A DNA stretch of 64,000 nucleotides from JBBSBL01 sp963735885. GTDB lineage: Bacteria; Actinomycetota; Thermoleophilia; Solirubrobacterales; Solirubrobacteraceae. This document shows, in pieces, positions 58,339 to 64,000 of the stretch. The stretch is from the NCBI GenBank assembly GCA_963735885.1, contig CAVTMP010000010.1:1-64000 (forward strand). The letters run 5' to 3'. Numbering within the stretch: position 1 is the stretch's first letter; every line of letters begins with the position of its first letter. Below the pieces are notes generated by a model. The model ran no database searches, was not told the origin of the DNA, and saw nothing but the letters and a program-made list of their open reading frames with translations. Made by a program: the position numbers and the translations under genes.

Positions 58339-59640
58339 ATGAGCTGGGCCTCCCGCTTCCGCCGCCGCGAGCGACTGCGCACGAGCTTCTGGATCATCCC
58401 GGCGGCGTACGTCGTCGCCGCGCTCGTGCTCGCCGACCAGCTGCCGGCGCTCGACGCCCGCGCCGACCTCGGGCACCTGCCGGTGGCGATCGACCCGAGC
58501 AGCGCGCGCGACACCCTCTCGGCGATCTCGAGCGGCATGATCGCCTTCACGGGCTTCGTCTTCTCGACGTTCCTCGTCCTCGTGCAGTTCGGCTCCCAGG
58601 CCTTCTCGCCGCGCGCCGTGAGCTTCTTCCGCCGGGCCGCGATCACCAAGCACGCGCTCGGCGCGTTCATCGCGACCTTCGTCTACTCGCTGAGCTCGAT
58701 CGGCGAGGTCGGCAAGAACGGCACCGACGAGGTCCCGGTCATCACCTACGCGTTCGCGCTCGGCCTGCTGCTGCTGAGCGTCGCGCTCTTCCTCGCTCTC
58801 ATCCAGCGCACCGTGCTGACCCTGCGCGCGGCGAGCGCGCTGGACGGGATCGGCCGGCGCACGATCGCCTGCCTGCACGAGATCGCCCCGGCCCCGTTCG
58901 ACCCGGCGCGCGCGGAACAGGCCGAGGTCGCGCTCCTCCCGGCCCGGGCGACGCAGGTGGTCCGGCACGCCGGCCCGCCGGCCGTCCTGCAGGCCGTCGA
59001 CGACCGCGCGCTCGTCCGCGCGGGGCGCCGCGTGGACGGCGTCCTGCTCCTCCTCCCGGCGATCGGCTCGCTGATCCGGACCGGGCAGCCCGTCCTCGCC
59101 CTCCACGGCGCCACCGATCCCCTTCCGGACCGGCGGCTGCGCCGCTCCCTGATCCTCGGCGACGAGCGCACGCTCGAGGACGACGCCGCGTTCGGCCTTC
59201 GCCTGCTCGTCGACATCGCCGTCAAGGCCGTGTCCCCGGCGATCAACGATCCGACGACCGCCTCCGCGGCCCTCGACCGGATCGAGGCCGTGCTCGCCGA
59301 CGCCGCCCAGCGCGACCTCGATGCCCGGGCCCGGCGGGACCGGGCGGGCGTGGTCCGGCTGCGCCGCTCCGCCCCCTCGTGGGAGGACCTCGTCTCGCTC
59401 GGCGTGGACGAGATCCGCGTCTACGGCCGGCACTCGCTCCAGACGTGCCGCCGGCTGCGGGCCCTGCTCGAAGACCTGGAGGCCGTCGTGCCGGCGCCAC
59501 GGCGGCCCGCGCTCGACGCCGCCCTGGCCCGGCTCGAGGCCACGGTCGCCCGCAACTTCCCGGACGCGGGGGACCGCGCGCTCGCCTCCCGCGCCGACGA
59601 CATCGGCATGGGCCTCGGGCGCGCCGCCGCGGCCGCCTGA
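58339..59640 (+). CDS. DUF2254 membrane protein
   Basis: 433 residues with about four N-terminal membrane helices (SFWIIPAAYVVAALVLAD; SGMIAFTGFVFSTFLVLVQF; KHALGAFIATFVYSL; FALGLLLLSVALFLAL) and a cytoplasmic C-terminal half. The conserved KAVSPAINDPTTA motif identifies the DUF2254 family, whose function is not known. A GGAG lies 12 bases before the ATG. The divergent HxlR gene suggests stress-responsive control. Confidence 0.9.
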   Translation: MSWASRFRRRERLRTSFWIIPAAYVVAALVLADQLPALDARADLGHLPVAIDPSSARDTLSAISSGMIAFTGFVFSTFLVLVQFGSQAFSPRAVSFFRRAAITKHALGAFIATFVYSLSSIGEVGKNGTDEVPVITYAFALGLLLLSVALFLALIQRTVLTLRAASALDGIGRRTIACLHEIAPAPFDPARAEQAEVALLPARATQVVRHAGPPAVLQAVDDRALVRAGRRVDGVLLLLPAIGSLIRTGQPVLALHGATDPLPDRRLRRSLILGDERTLEDDAAFGLRLLVDIAVKAVSPAINDPTTASAALDRIEAVLADAAQRDLDARARRDRAGVVRLRRSAPSWEDLVSLGVDEIRVYGRHSLQTCRRLRALLEDLEAVVPAPRRPALDAALARLEATVARNFPDAGDRALASRADDIGMGLGRAAAAA

Positions 59641-59679
59641 TCCGGCCGCCCCCGCCTGACGGGGCCTCCGGCCCCGCCG

Positions 59680-60396
59680 CTACCCGCCGAGCAGGTTGCC
59701 CAGCGCGCCGCCCGCGCTGCCGCCCCCGCCGCCCCCGGCGCCGGCGACCGCGCCCTCGGACGGCTGGACGAGCACCCAGCCTTCGCCCTGGAAGGCGATC
59801 TGGACGCTCTCGCCGGAGCCCTTGCCGATCAGGTTCTTCACGTTCACGTCGGTCTTCACCGACGTGCTCACGCCGGAGGACCACACGATCGCGGCCTGCG
59901 GGTCGGCGAACGTCGGGGCGGAGGCCACGTTGAGGAGGATCGGCGGTCCGTCGGAGATGAGGCCGACCCACCCGGTCCCGGACAGCGCCATGTTGTAGAG
60001 GCCGCCGCCCATCATCCCGCTGACGCCCTGGACCCGCTCGATGTCCCAATCGATCCCGGCGTCGAAGGCGAGCACGTTCCCGCCGTTGCAGGTCACCTTG
60101 TCGTTCTCGAGGAAGATCAGATGGACGTCCTGCGCCTGGTGGGCGAGGAAGACCTCCCCGGCGCCGGACATCTTCATCAGCGAGGTGCCCTCCCCGGTCA
60201 TGGCCTTCTTGACGAAGCGGCCCACGCCCCCGCTGCCCGCGTGCTCGAACTTCACGTCGCCCTGGTAGGCGACCATCGCGCCGAGCTTGGACTGGATCGT
60301 GACCTGGTTGAGCTCGACCTTGAGGAGCTTGGAGTTCTGGAGCGAGAAGGCGTCGGGCGACTCGGTCTCGCGGAACTCGGCCAGCGTCGTCTTCAC
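59680..60396 (-). CDS. AIM24-family protein
   Basis: 238 residues. FSLQNSKLLKVELNQVTIQSKLGAMVAYQG, then GRFVKKAMTGEGTSLMKMSGAGEVFLA and GWVGLISDGPP follow the AIM24 beta-helix (TRAP-like) fold; only short parts are quoted here. The family is named from yeast mitochondria and its bacterial role is unknown. The C-terminus is a Gly-rich tail ending LGNLLGG. GTG 60396 has an AAAGGA sequence upstream. It is adjacent to pilT but not evidently related. Confidence 0.9.
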   Translation of the reverse strand: MKTTLAEFRETESPDAFSLQNSKLLKVELNQVTIQSKLGAMVAYQGDVKFEHAGSGGVGRFVKKAMTGEGTSLMKMSGAGEVFLAHQAQDVHLIFLENDKVTCNGGNVLAFDAGIDWDIERVQGVSGMMGGGLYNMALSGTGWVGLISDGPPILLNVASAPTFADPQAAIVWSSGVSTSVKTDVNVKNLIGKGSGESVQIAFQGEGWVLVQPSEGAVAGAGGGGGGSAGGALGNLLGG

Positions 60397-60457
60397 GGCG
60401 TCACGTCCTTTCTCATGGATCGGTCGGCGGGCGGATCATGCCGCACGCGCGGGACGG

Positions 60458-61819
60458 TCAGGCCGGCGGGCCGCCGGCCCCCGGGCGGGTCGGCGGAGGC
60501 GCGCTCGGCGCCGGCGAGGCTCCACCTCGCGCCGCGTCCGCGGGCGGTCCGACCGCACCCGGCGGCCGGGAGGCCGCCGCGGTGAGCGGGGCCACGACGG
60601 CGGGCGTCGCGGTCCCCGGGGGCGCCGGCGCGTGTCCGTTCCCGTTCCCGTTCCCGTTGCCGCGCCGGTCGTCATCCGTCGCGTCGGGCTCCGGGCCGTC
60701 CCCGCGGGCGGCGGCCGCCTCGGCGACGTCGTCCATCGAGGTCGAGCGCTTGCCCTCGGAGGCCACGAGCAGCTTGAAGTCGTGCGGGCTGGAGGCCACC
60801 CGCATGGCCATCTCCATCGACACCCGGCCGGCCTGGACGTGTTCGAGCAGCGACTGGTCGAAGGTCTGCATGCCGTAGTACTCGCCCTCGGAGATGACCT
60901 CGCCGAGCCGCCCGGTCTGACGGGGGTCGACGATCATGTCCTTCACCCGGCCGGTCATCACGAGGATCTCGCACGCCGCGACCCGCCCGTCGCCGTCCGG
61001 GGTGGGCACGAGGCGCTGGGAGACGATGCCCTTCAGCGTCCCGGCCACCATCGCCCGAGCCTGCTGCTGCTGGTGGGGCGGGAAGAAGTCGATGATCCGG
61101 TTGATCGTCTCCGGCGCGTCGAGCGTGTGCAGCGTCGAGAGGACGAGATGACCGGTCTCGGCGGCGCTCAGCGCCGTCTGCACCGTCTCCTCGTCGCGCA
61201 TCTCGCCGATGAGGATCACGTCCGGATCCTGCCGCAGCACCCGCCGCAGGGCGCGGGCGAAGGAGGCCGTGTCCTCCCCGACCTCGCGCTGGTTGATGAT
61301 CGAGCGCTTGTCGCGGTGGAGGAACTCGATCGGGTCCTCGATCGTCACCACGTGCTTGCTCATCGTCTCGTTGAGCTGGTCGATCATCGCGGCGAGCGTG
61401 GTGGACTTGCCCGAGCCCGTCGTGCCGGTGACGAGGATGATCCCCCGCTCCTCCTCGGCGAGCGTCGAGATCACCTTCGGCAGCCCGAGCTCGGCGACCG
61501 AGCGGATCGAATAGGGGATCGCGCGCATGACGATCGAGATCGAGCCGCGCTGGCGGAAGGCGTTGACGCGGAAGCGCGCGAGGCCCTCGACCGCATAGGC
61601 GAGGTCGATCTCGTTCTCCGCCTCGAACTCGGCGATCCGCTCCGAGCGCAGCAGCGCGTGGAGCACCGCCTCGGTGTCGGCGGGCTCGAGCACCTCGGCG
61701 TCCGGCACGGGCTCGAGTCGCCCGTGGATGCGCACGAGCGGTCGCGCCGGGACCTTGAGGTGGAGGTCGGAGCCCTCGCTGCGGATGAGGTACTGCAGGG
61801 CCTCGTGAAGGTCGAACAT
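60458..61819 (-). CDS. PilT-type twitching/retraction ATPase
   Basis: 453 residues. Walker A is GTTGSGKST at 132-140; VTIEDPIEFLH, the DPDVILIGEMRDEET Walker B and HLVLSTLHT follow, and the AIRNLIRE-like PilT motif region is replaced by MQTFDQSLLEHV. It retracts type IV pili or drives a related machine; a prepilin is encoded 24 kb away. After about residue 355 comes a 100-residue disordered tail rich in Pro, Ala, Gly and a Gly-Asn repeat, which usual PilT lacks. Confidence 0.93.
   Translation of the reverse strand: MFDLHEALQYLIRSEGSDLHLKVPARPLVRIHGRLEPVPDAEVLEPADTEAVLHALLRSERIAEFEAENEIDLAYAVEGLARFRVNAFRQRGSISIVMRAIPYSIRSVAELGLPKVISTLAEEERGIILVTGTTGSGKSTTLAAMIDQLNETMSKHVVTIEDPIEFLHRDKRSIINQREVGEDTASFARALRRVLRQDPDVILIGEMRDEETVQTALSAAETGHLVLSTLHTLDAPETINRIIDFFPPHQQQQARAMVAGTLKGIVSQRLVPTPDGDGRVAACEILVMTGRVKDMIVDPRQTGRLGEVISEGEYYGMQTFDQSLLEHVQAGRVSMEMAMRVASSPHDFKLLVASEGKRSTSMDDVAEAAAARGDGPEPDATDDDRRGNGNGNGNGHAPAPPGTATPAVVAPLTAAASRPPGAVGPPADAARGGASPAPSAPPPTRPGAGGPPA
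60636..60660. repeat. Six-base tandem repeat in the pilT tail
   Basis: Four copies of CGTTCC in tandem (plus-strand reading) encode alternating Gly-Asn in the C-terminal tail of the PilT protein. Copy-number change would keep the frame. Confidence 0.8.
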
Positions 61820-61904
61820 CCACCCTCACATCGGCGCGTGGCGCGCGCGCCTTGAACTCAGCGCCGGCGGCTGGCCGTCCGCCGACCGCTCGGGCGGATC
61901 ACGC

Positions 61905-63008
61905 TCAGGCGACGTCGCGGAGCTTCTGCGCCTCGGCGAGGCTCTGGAGCTTCTTCAGCGACTGGTTCTCGATCTGGCGGATCCGCTCGCGGGTGACGTT
62001 GAACGTCCGCCCGACGTCGTCGAGGGTCCGCGGGTGCTCGCCGCCGAGCCCGTAGCGCAGCTCGAGCACGCGGCGCTCGCGGTAGGAGAGGTTCTCGAGC
62101 GCCTCGCGCAGCGCCTCCTTCGTGAGGGTCTCCGCGGCGCGCTCGTAGGGCGACTCGGCCCGCTCGTCGGCGATGAACTGGCCGAACTCGGACTCCTCCT
62201 CGTCGCCGACCGGCTTCTCGAGCGACACCGGCGCCTGGGCCGAGCGCTTGATCGACTCGACCTCCTCCGGGTCGATGCCGGTGACCTCGGCGATCTCGTC
62301 GGCGGTGGGCTCGCGCCCGAGCTCGGTCACGAGCTTGCGCTCCGCGCGGCCGATCTTGTTGAGCTTCTCGACGACGTGGACCGGGATGCGGATGGTTCGC
62401 GCCTTGTCGGCCAGCGCGCGGGCGATGGCCTGGCGGATCCACCACGTGGCGTAGGTCGAGAACTTGAAGCCCTTGCGGTAGTCGAACTTCTCGGCCGCGC
62501 GGACGAGGCCGAGCGTGCCCTCCTGGATGAGATCGAGGAAGGGCAGGCCCTGGTTGCGGTAGTTCTTGGCGATCGAGACGACGAGGCGGAGGTTCGACTC
62601 GACCATCTTCTGCTTGGCGTCGAGGTCGCCCTTCTCGATGCGCTTCGCGAGGTCGACCTCCTCCTGGGCGGTGAGCAGGCGGACCTTGCCGATGTCCTTC
62701 AGGAACAGCTGGAGCGAGTCCGTCGTCATGTCGGCCTTGAGGTCGAGACCGACCTTCGCCTTGCGACGGGTGCGCTTGTCGGGGGCGCGCTCGACCTCGG
62801 AGGCCGGCGCGGCGGTCTGCGGATCGTCGTCGACGAGCTCGATCTCGGCCTTCTCGAGGTAGCCGTGCAGCTCCTCGACGTCGGCCTCGTCGAAGTCCAG
62901 CTCGGAGACCGCGGTGCGGACCTCGCCGTAGGTCAGGACGCCGATCTGCTGACCGCGGGTCATGAGGCCCTTGACCTCTTCCAGTTCCTGCCACTCAGCT
63001 ACAGACAT
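61905..63008 (-). CDS. Principal sigma factor (RpoD/SigA)
   Basis: 367 residues. After a short acidic region 1.1-like head come region 1.2 (DSLQLFLKDIGKVRLLTAQEE), region 2 (NLRLVVSIAKNY, DLIQEGTLGLVRAAEKFDY, FSTYATWWIRQAI), region 3 and region 4 (ERRVLELRYGL, VTRERIRQIENQSLKKL). The full set of regions marks a group 1 or 2 factor; being the only one in view, its housekeeping role is inference. A clear promoter lies about 110 bases upstream. Confidence 0.94.
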   Translation of the reverse strand: MSVAEWQELEEVKGLMTRGQQIGVLTYGEVRTAVSELDFDEADVEELHGYLEKAEIELVDDDPQTAAPASEVERAPDKRTRRKAKVGLDLKADMTTDSLQLFLKDIGKVRLLTAQEEVDLAKRIEKGDLDAKQKMVESNLRLVVSIAKNYRNQGLPFLDLIQEGTLGLVRAAEKFDYRKGFKFSTYATWWIRQAIARALADKARTIRIPVHVVEKLNKIGRAERKLVTELGREPTADEIAEVTGIDPEEVESIKRSAQAPVSLEKPVGDEEESEFGQFIADERAESPYERAAETLTKEALREALENLSYRERRVLELRYGLGGEHPRTLDDVGRTFNVTRERIRQIENQSLKKLQSLAEAQKLRDVA

Positions 63009-63118
63009 GGGTTCCGTTCTCGTGGGCGCTCCCGGCCCCGTCGAGGGTCGGCCTCGGCCGACACCGTGTCCGACACGACGTCAGGAGGGCGCAGGTCCGC
63101 AATTCAATGTCACTGCCG

Positions 63119-63147
63119 AGCGTAGGCGCTGCCCGAAGTGAATTCAA
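63119..63147 (-). promoter_or_regulatory. Predicted sigma-70 promoter of the sigma factor gene
   Basis: On the minus strand TTGAAT (63147-63142) and TACGCT (63124-63119) are 17 bases apart, giving a leader of about 105 bases to ATG 63008. The TANNNT form of the -10 agrees with those before many other genes here. Confidence 0.65.
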
Positions 63148-63282
63148 GGTGAACGGCACCCCGCTCCGGACCGCCTCGCTGACTCCATCTACGTCCGGAG
63201 GGCGGCCTTGTTTCATGAACGCGCGCGAACGCGCAGGGTTGCGGCGGCCCGCCGGGCCCGCGTGCGGCATGATGGACGCCGA

Positions 63283-63630
63283 ATGGCCGACGACCCCGAG
63301 ATCATGGGCAGCCTCCCCCGCACCCGCCCCCAGCGCCGCAGCCCCCGCCGGGCCGGGGCCCCGGCGACGCCCCCCGCGGCGACCGCCCCGGACGGCGCCG
63401 CCCGGCCCCGCGCCCGCCCGCGGCCCGTGCGGACCGCGGCCCCGGAGACGAAGGTCGCCGGCGCGGCGGCGCGGTCCCGCCCCGCCACCGACCCGGCCGG
63501 TCGCGCCGGGCCGGCCCCGGGGGAGCTCCTCGGCACCGCGCTGCGCGCGGCCGGCGAGATCGCCGAGATCGGCCTCTCGGTCGGCACCCAGGCGCTGCGC
63601 GGCGCGCTCGAGCGCCTGCCCCGCCCGTAG
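63283..63630 (+). CDS. Small basic Pro/Ala/Arg-rich protein
   Basis: 115 residues. The first 80 are a disordered Arg/Pro/Ala tract (MADDPEIMGSLPRTRPQRRS onward); the last 30 form an amphipathic helix (LLGTALRAAGEIAEIGLSVG). No family is recognised. The coding statistics match neighbours and the frame is open, but basic low-complexity frames arise easily in such GC-rich DNA, so it may not be real. No ribosome binding site is seen. Confidence 0.5.
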   Translation: MADDPEIMGSLPRTRPQRRSPRRAGAPATPPAATAPDGAARPRARPRPVRTAAPETKVAGAAARSRPATDPAGRAGPAPGELLGTALRAAGEIAEIGLSVGTQALRGALERLPRP

Positions 63631-63684
63631 GCGCCGCCGGCCCGACCGGGCGCCCGTCCGCCCGGGTCACGCGTCGCGGTCACG

Positions 63685-63690
63685 TATACT
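63685..63690 (+). promoter_or_regulatory. -10 element before the c-di-AMP riboswitch
   Basis: TATACT lies about ten bases before the first riboswitch helix, as expected when transcription begins at the aptamer. The -35 region is weak. Confidence 0.6.
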
Positions 63691-63699
63691 CGCCGGCGC

Positions 63700-63843
63700 C
63701 AGCCGAACGGTCGCCGCCCCAGCGGGCGACCGACGGGGGACCCGATCGCGAGCCGCCAGGCCCGCCGGGGCGAATCGACCGGATGTCCGGTCGTAGCGGC
63801 GCTCTCGAGCGTCGCGAGCCCGTCAGCTCACCCCGCAGGCTCG
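63700..63843 (+). ncRNA. ydaO-yuaA (cyclic di-AMP) riboswitch
   Basis: The conserved blocks of this class occur in order: GCCGAACGG, a hairpin (GGTCGCC with GGGCGACC), GACGGGGGACCC, GGGGCGAAT, a GTAGCGG segment and the 3' block GAGCCCGTCAGCTCACCCCGC followed by AGGC (quoted in part: CCCGTCAGCT). Two pseudo-symmetric c-di-AMP sites are formed by these blocks. In actinobacteria it commonly controls wall hydrolases and turns expression off when c-di-AMP is high. It ends about ten bases before the start codon of the exported protein. Confidence 0.93.
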
Positions 63844-63852
63844 CCGACCCCC

Positions 63853-64000
63853 ATGAGGACCCGCTCCGTTCACGCGACGCTCGTCGCCGCGCTCGCCCTG
63901 AGCGCGCCGTTCGCCCTGCCCGGCGCCGCCACGGCCGCCGACGGCGGGGCCTCCCCCGACCTGCTGCCGGGCTACACGCGAGCCGTGGGGTCCGACGGCA
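63853..64000 (+). CDS. Exported protein under riboswitch control (runs off window)
   Basis: 49 residues are visible from ATG 63853: a basic start (MRTRSV), a hydrophobic core (TLVAALALSAPFALPG) and a likely cleavage after ATAA. The riboswitch in front suggests a peptidoglycan hydrolase or resuscitation factor, which is inference; the catalytic part is outside the window. Confidence 0.75.
   Translation, partial: MRTRSVHATLVAALALSAPFALPGAATAADGGASPDLLPGYTRAVGSDG

Overview
The window is very GC-rich (about 70 percent or more), has no visible rRNA, tRNA, CRISPR array or insertion sequence, and reads as chromosomal core DNA of a high-GC actinobacterium. Gene content (F-type ATPase, an acyl-CoA mutase with MeaB, ETF and ETF-quinone oxidoreductase, a mycobacterial-type glucan trio, a paired Get3-like ATPase, an AIM24 protein and a c-di-AMP riboswitch) fits Actinobacteriota. 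The unusual gene order and long FtsZ suggest the Thermoleophilia (Solirubrobacter/Conexibacter-like); that class assignment is inference.

Layout. 0-3 kb: UDP-glucose dehydrogenase (partial), an LCP wall-polymer ligase and an M20 peptidase. 3.0-10.6 kb: complete minus-strand ATP synthase operon with two small extra membrane genes and a good promoter. 10.7-13.9 kb: plus-strand cassette of a DUF4395 membrane protein, an internally duplicated membrane protein and two paralogous exported proteins of an unrecognised family. 14-18.7 kb: class-III aminotransferase, DoxX, a BrkB remnant, a cupin, an R2-like ligand-binding oxidase and a divergent TetR with a palindromic operator. 18.7-26.4 kb: minus-strand translation and envelope run rpmE, yqhQ, a GGDEF gene, prfA, prmC, a Sua5/YwlC-type gene, glyA and a WecA/MraY-type transferase. 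27-38 kb: fatty and branched acid catabolism (ETF-QO, etfAB, B12-binding subunit, acyl-CoA mutase, thiolase, acyl-CoA dehydrogenase), with MeaB next to it at 38.5-39.5 kb. 39.5-46.3 kb: LbH acyltransferase, an ABC-2 exporter, and a GT4 / GH57 / methyltransferase trio like that for polymethylated glucan in mycobacteria. 46-50 kb: FG-GAP lipoprotein, photolyase, Lon-N protein. 50-57.6 kb: a ParA-FtsZ-GGT-lipoprotein operon divergent from a Get3-like ATPase pair, then an unrecognised protein. 57.9-64 kb: HxlR, DUF2254, AIM24, PilT, principal sigma factor, a small basic protein, and a ydaO/c-di-AMP riboswitch in front of an exported protein cut by the window end.

Two features of the DNA as a whole matter for any reader. 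First, most genes between about 19.0 and 36.3 kb are broken by single extra G or C bases; removing one base at each point restores highly conserved proteins, so these are almost certainly sequence errors and not pseudogenes. Three more such points lie at about 41.3, 46.46 and 50.75 kb. Second, at about fifteen genes a TANNNT-like -10 element ends only 6-10 bases before the start codon, the pattern expected of leaderless mRNAs.

Functionally, the central region joins acyl-CoA oxidation (acyl-CoA dehydrogenase, ETF, ETF-QO, thiolase) with propionyl/branched-chain entry (mutase plus its G-protein chaperone). A palindrome beside the etfB promoter suggests repressor control of that pathway.
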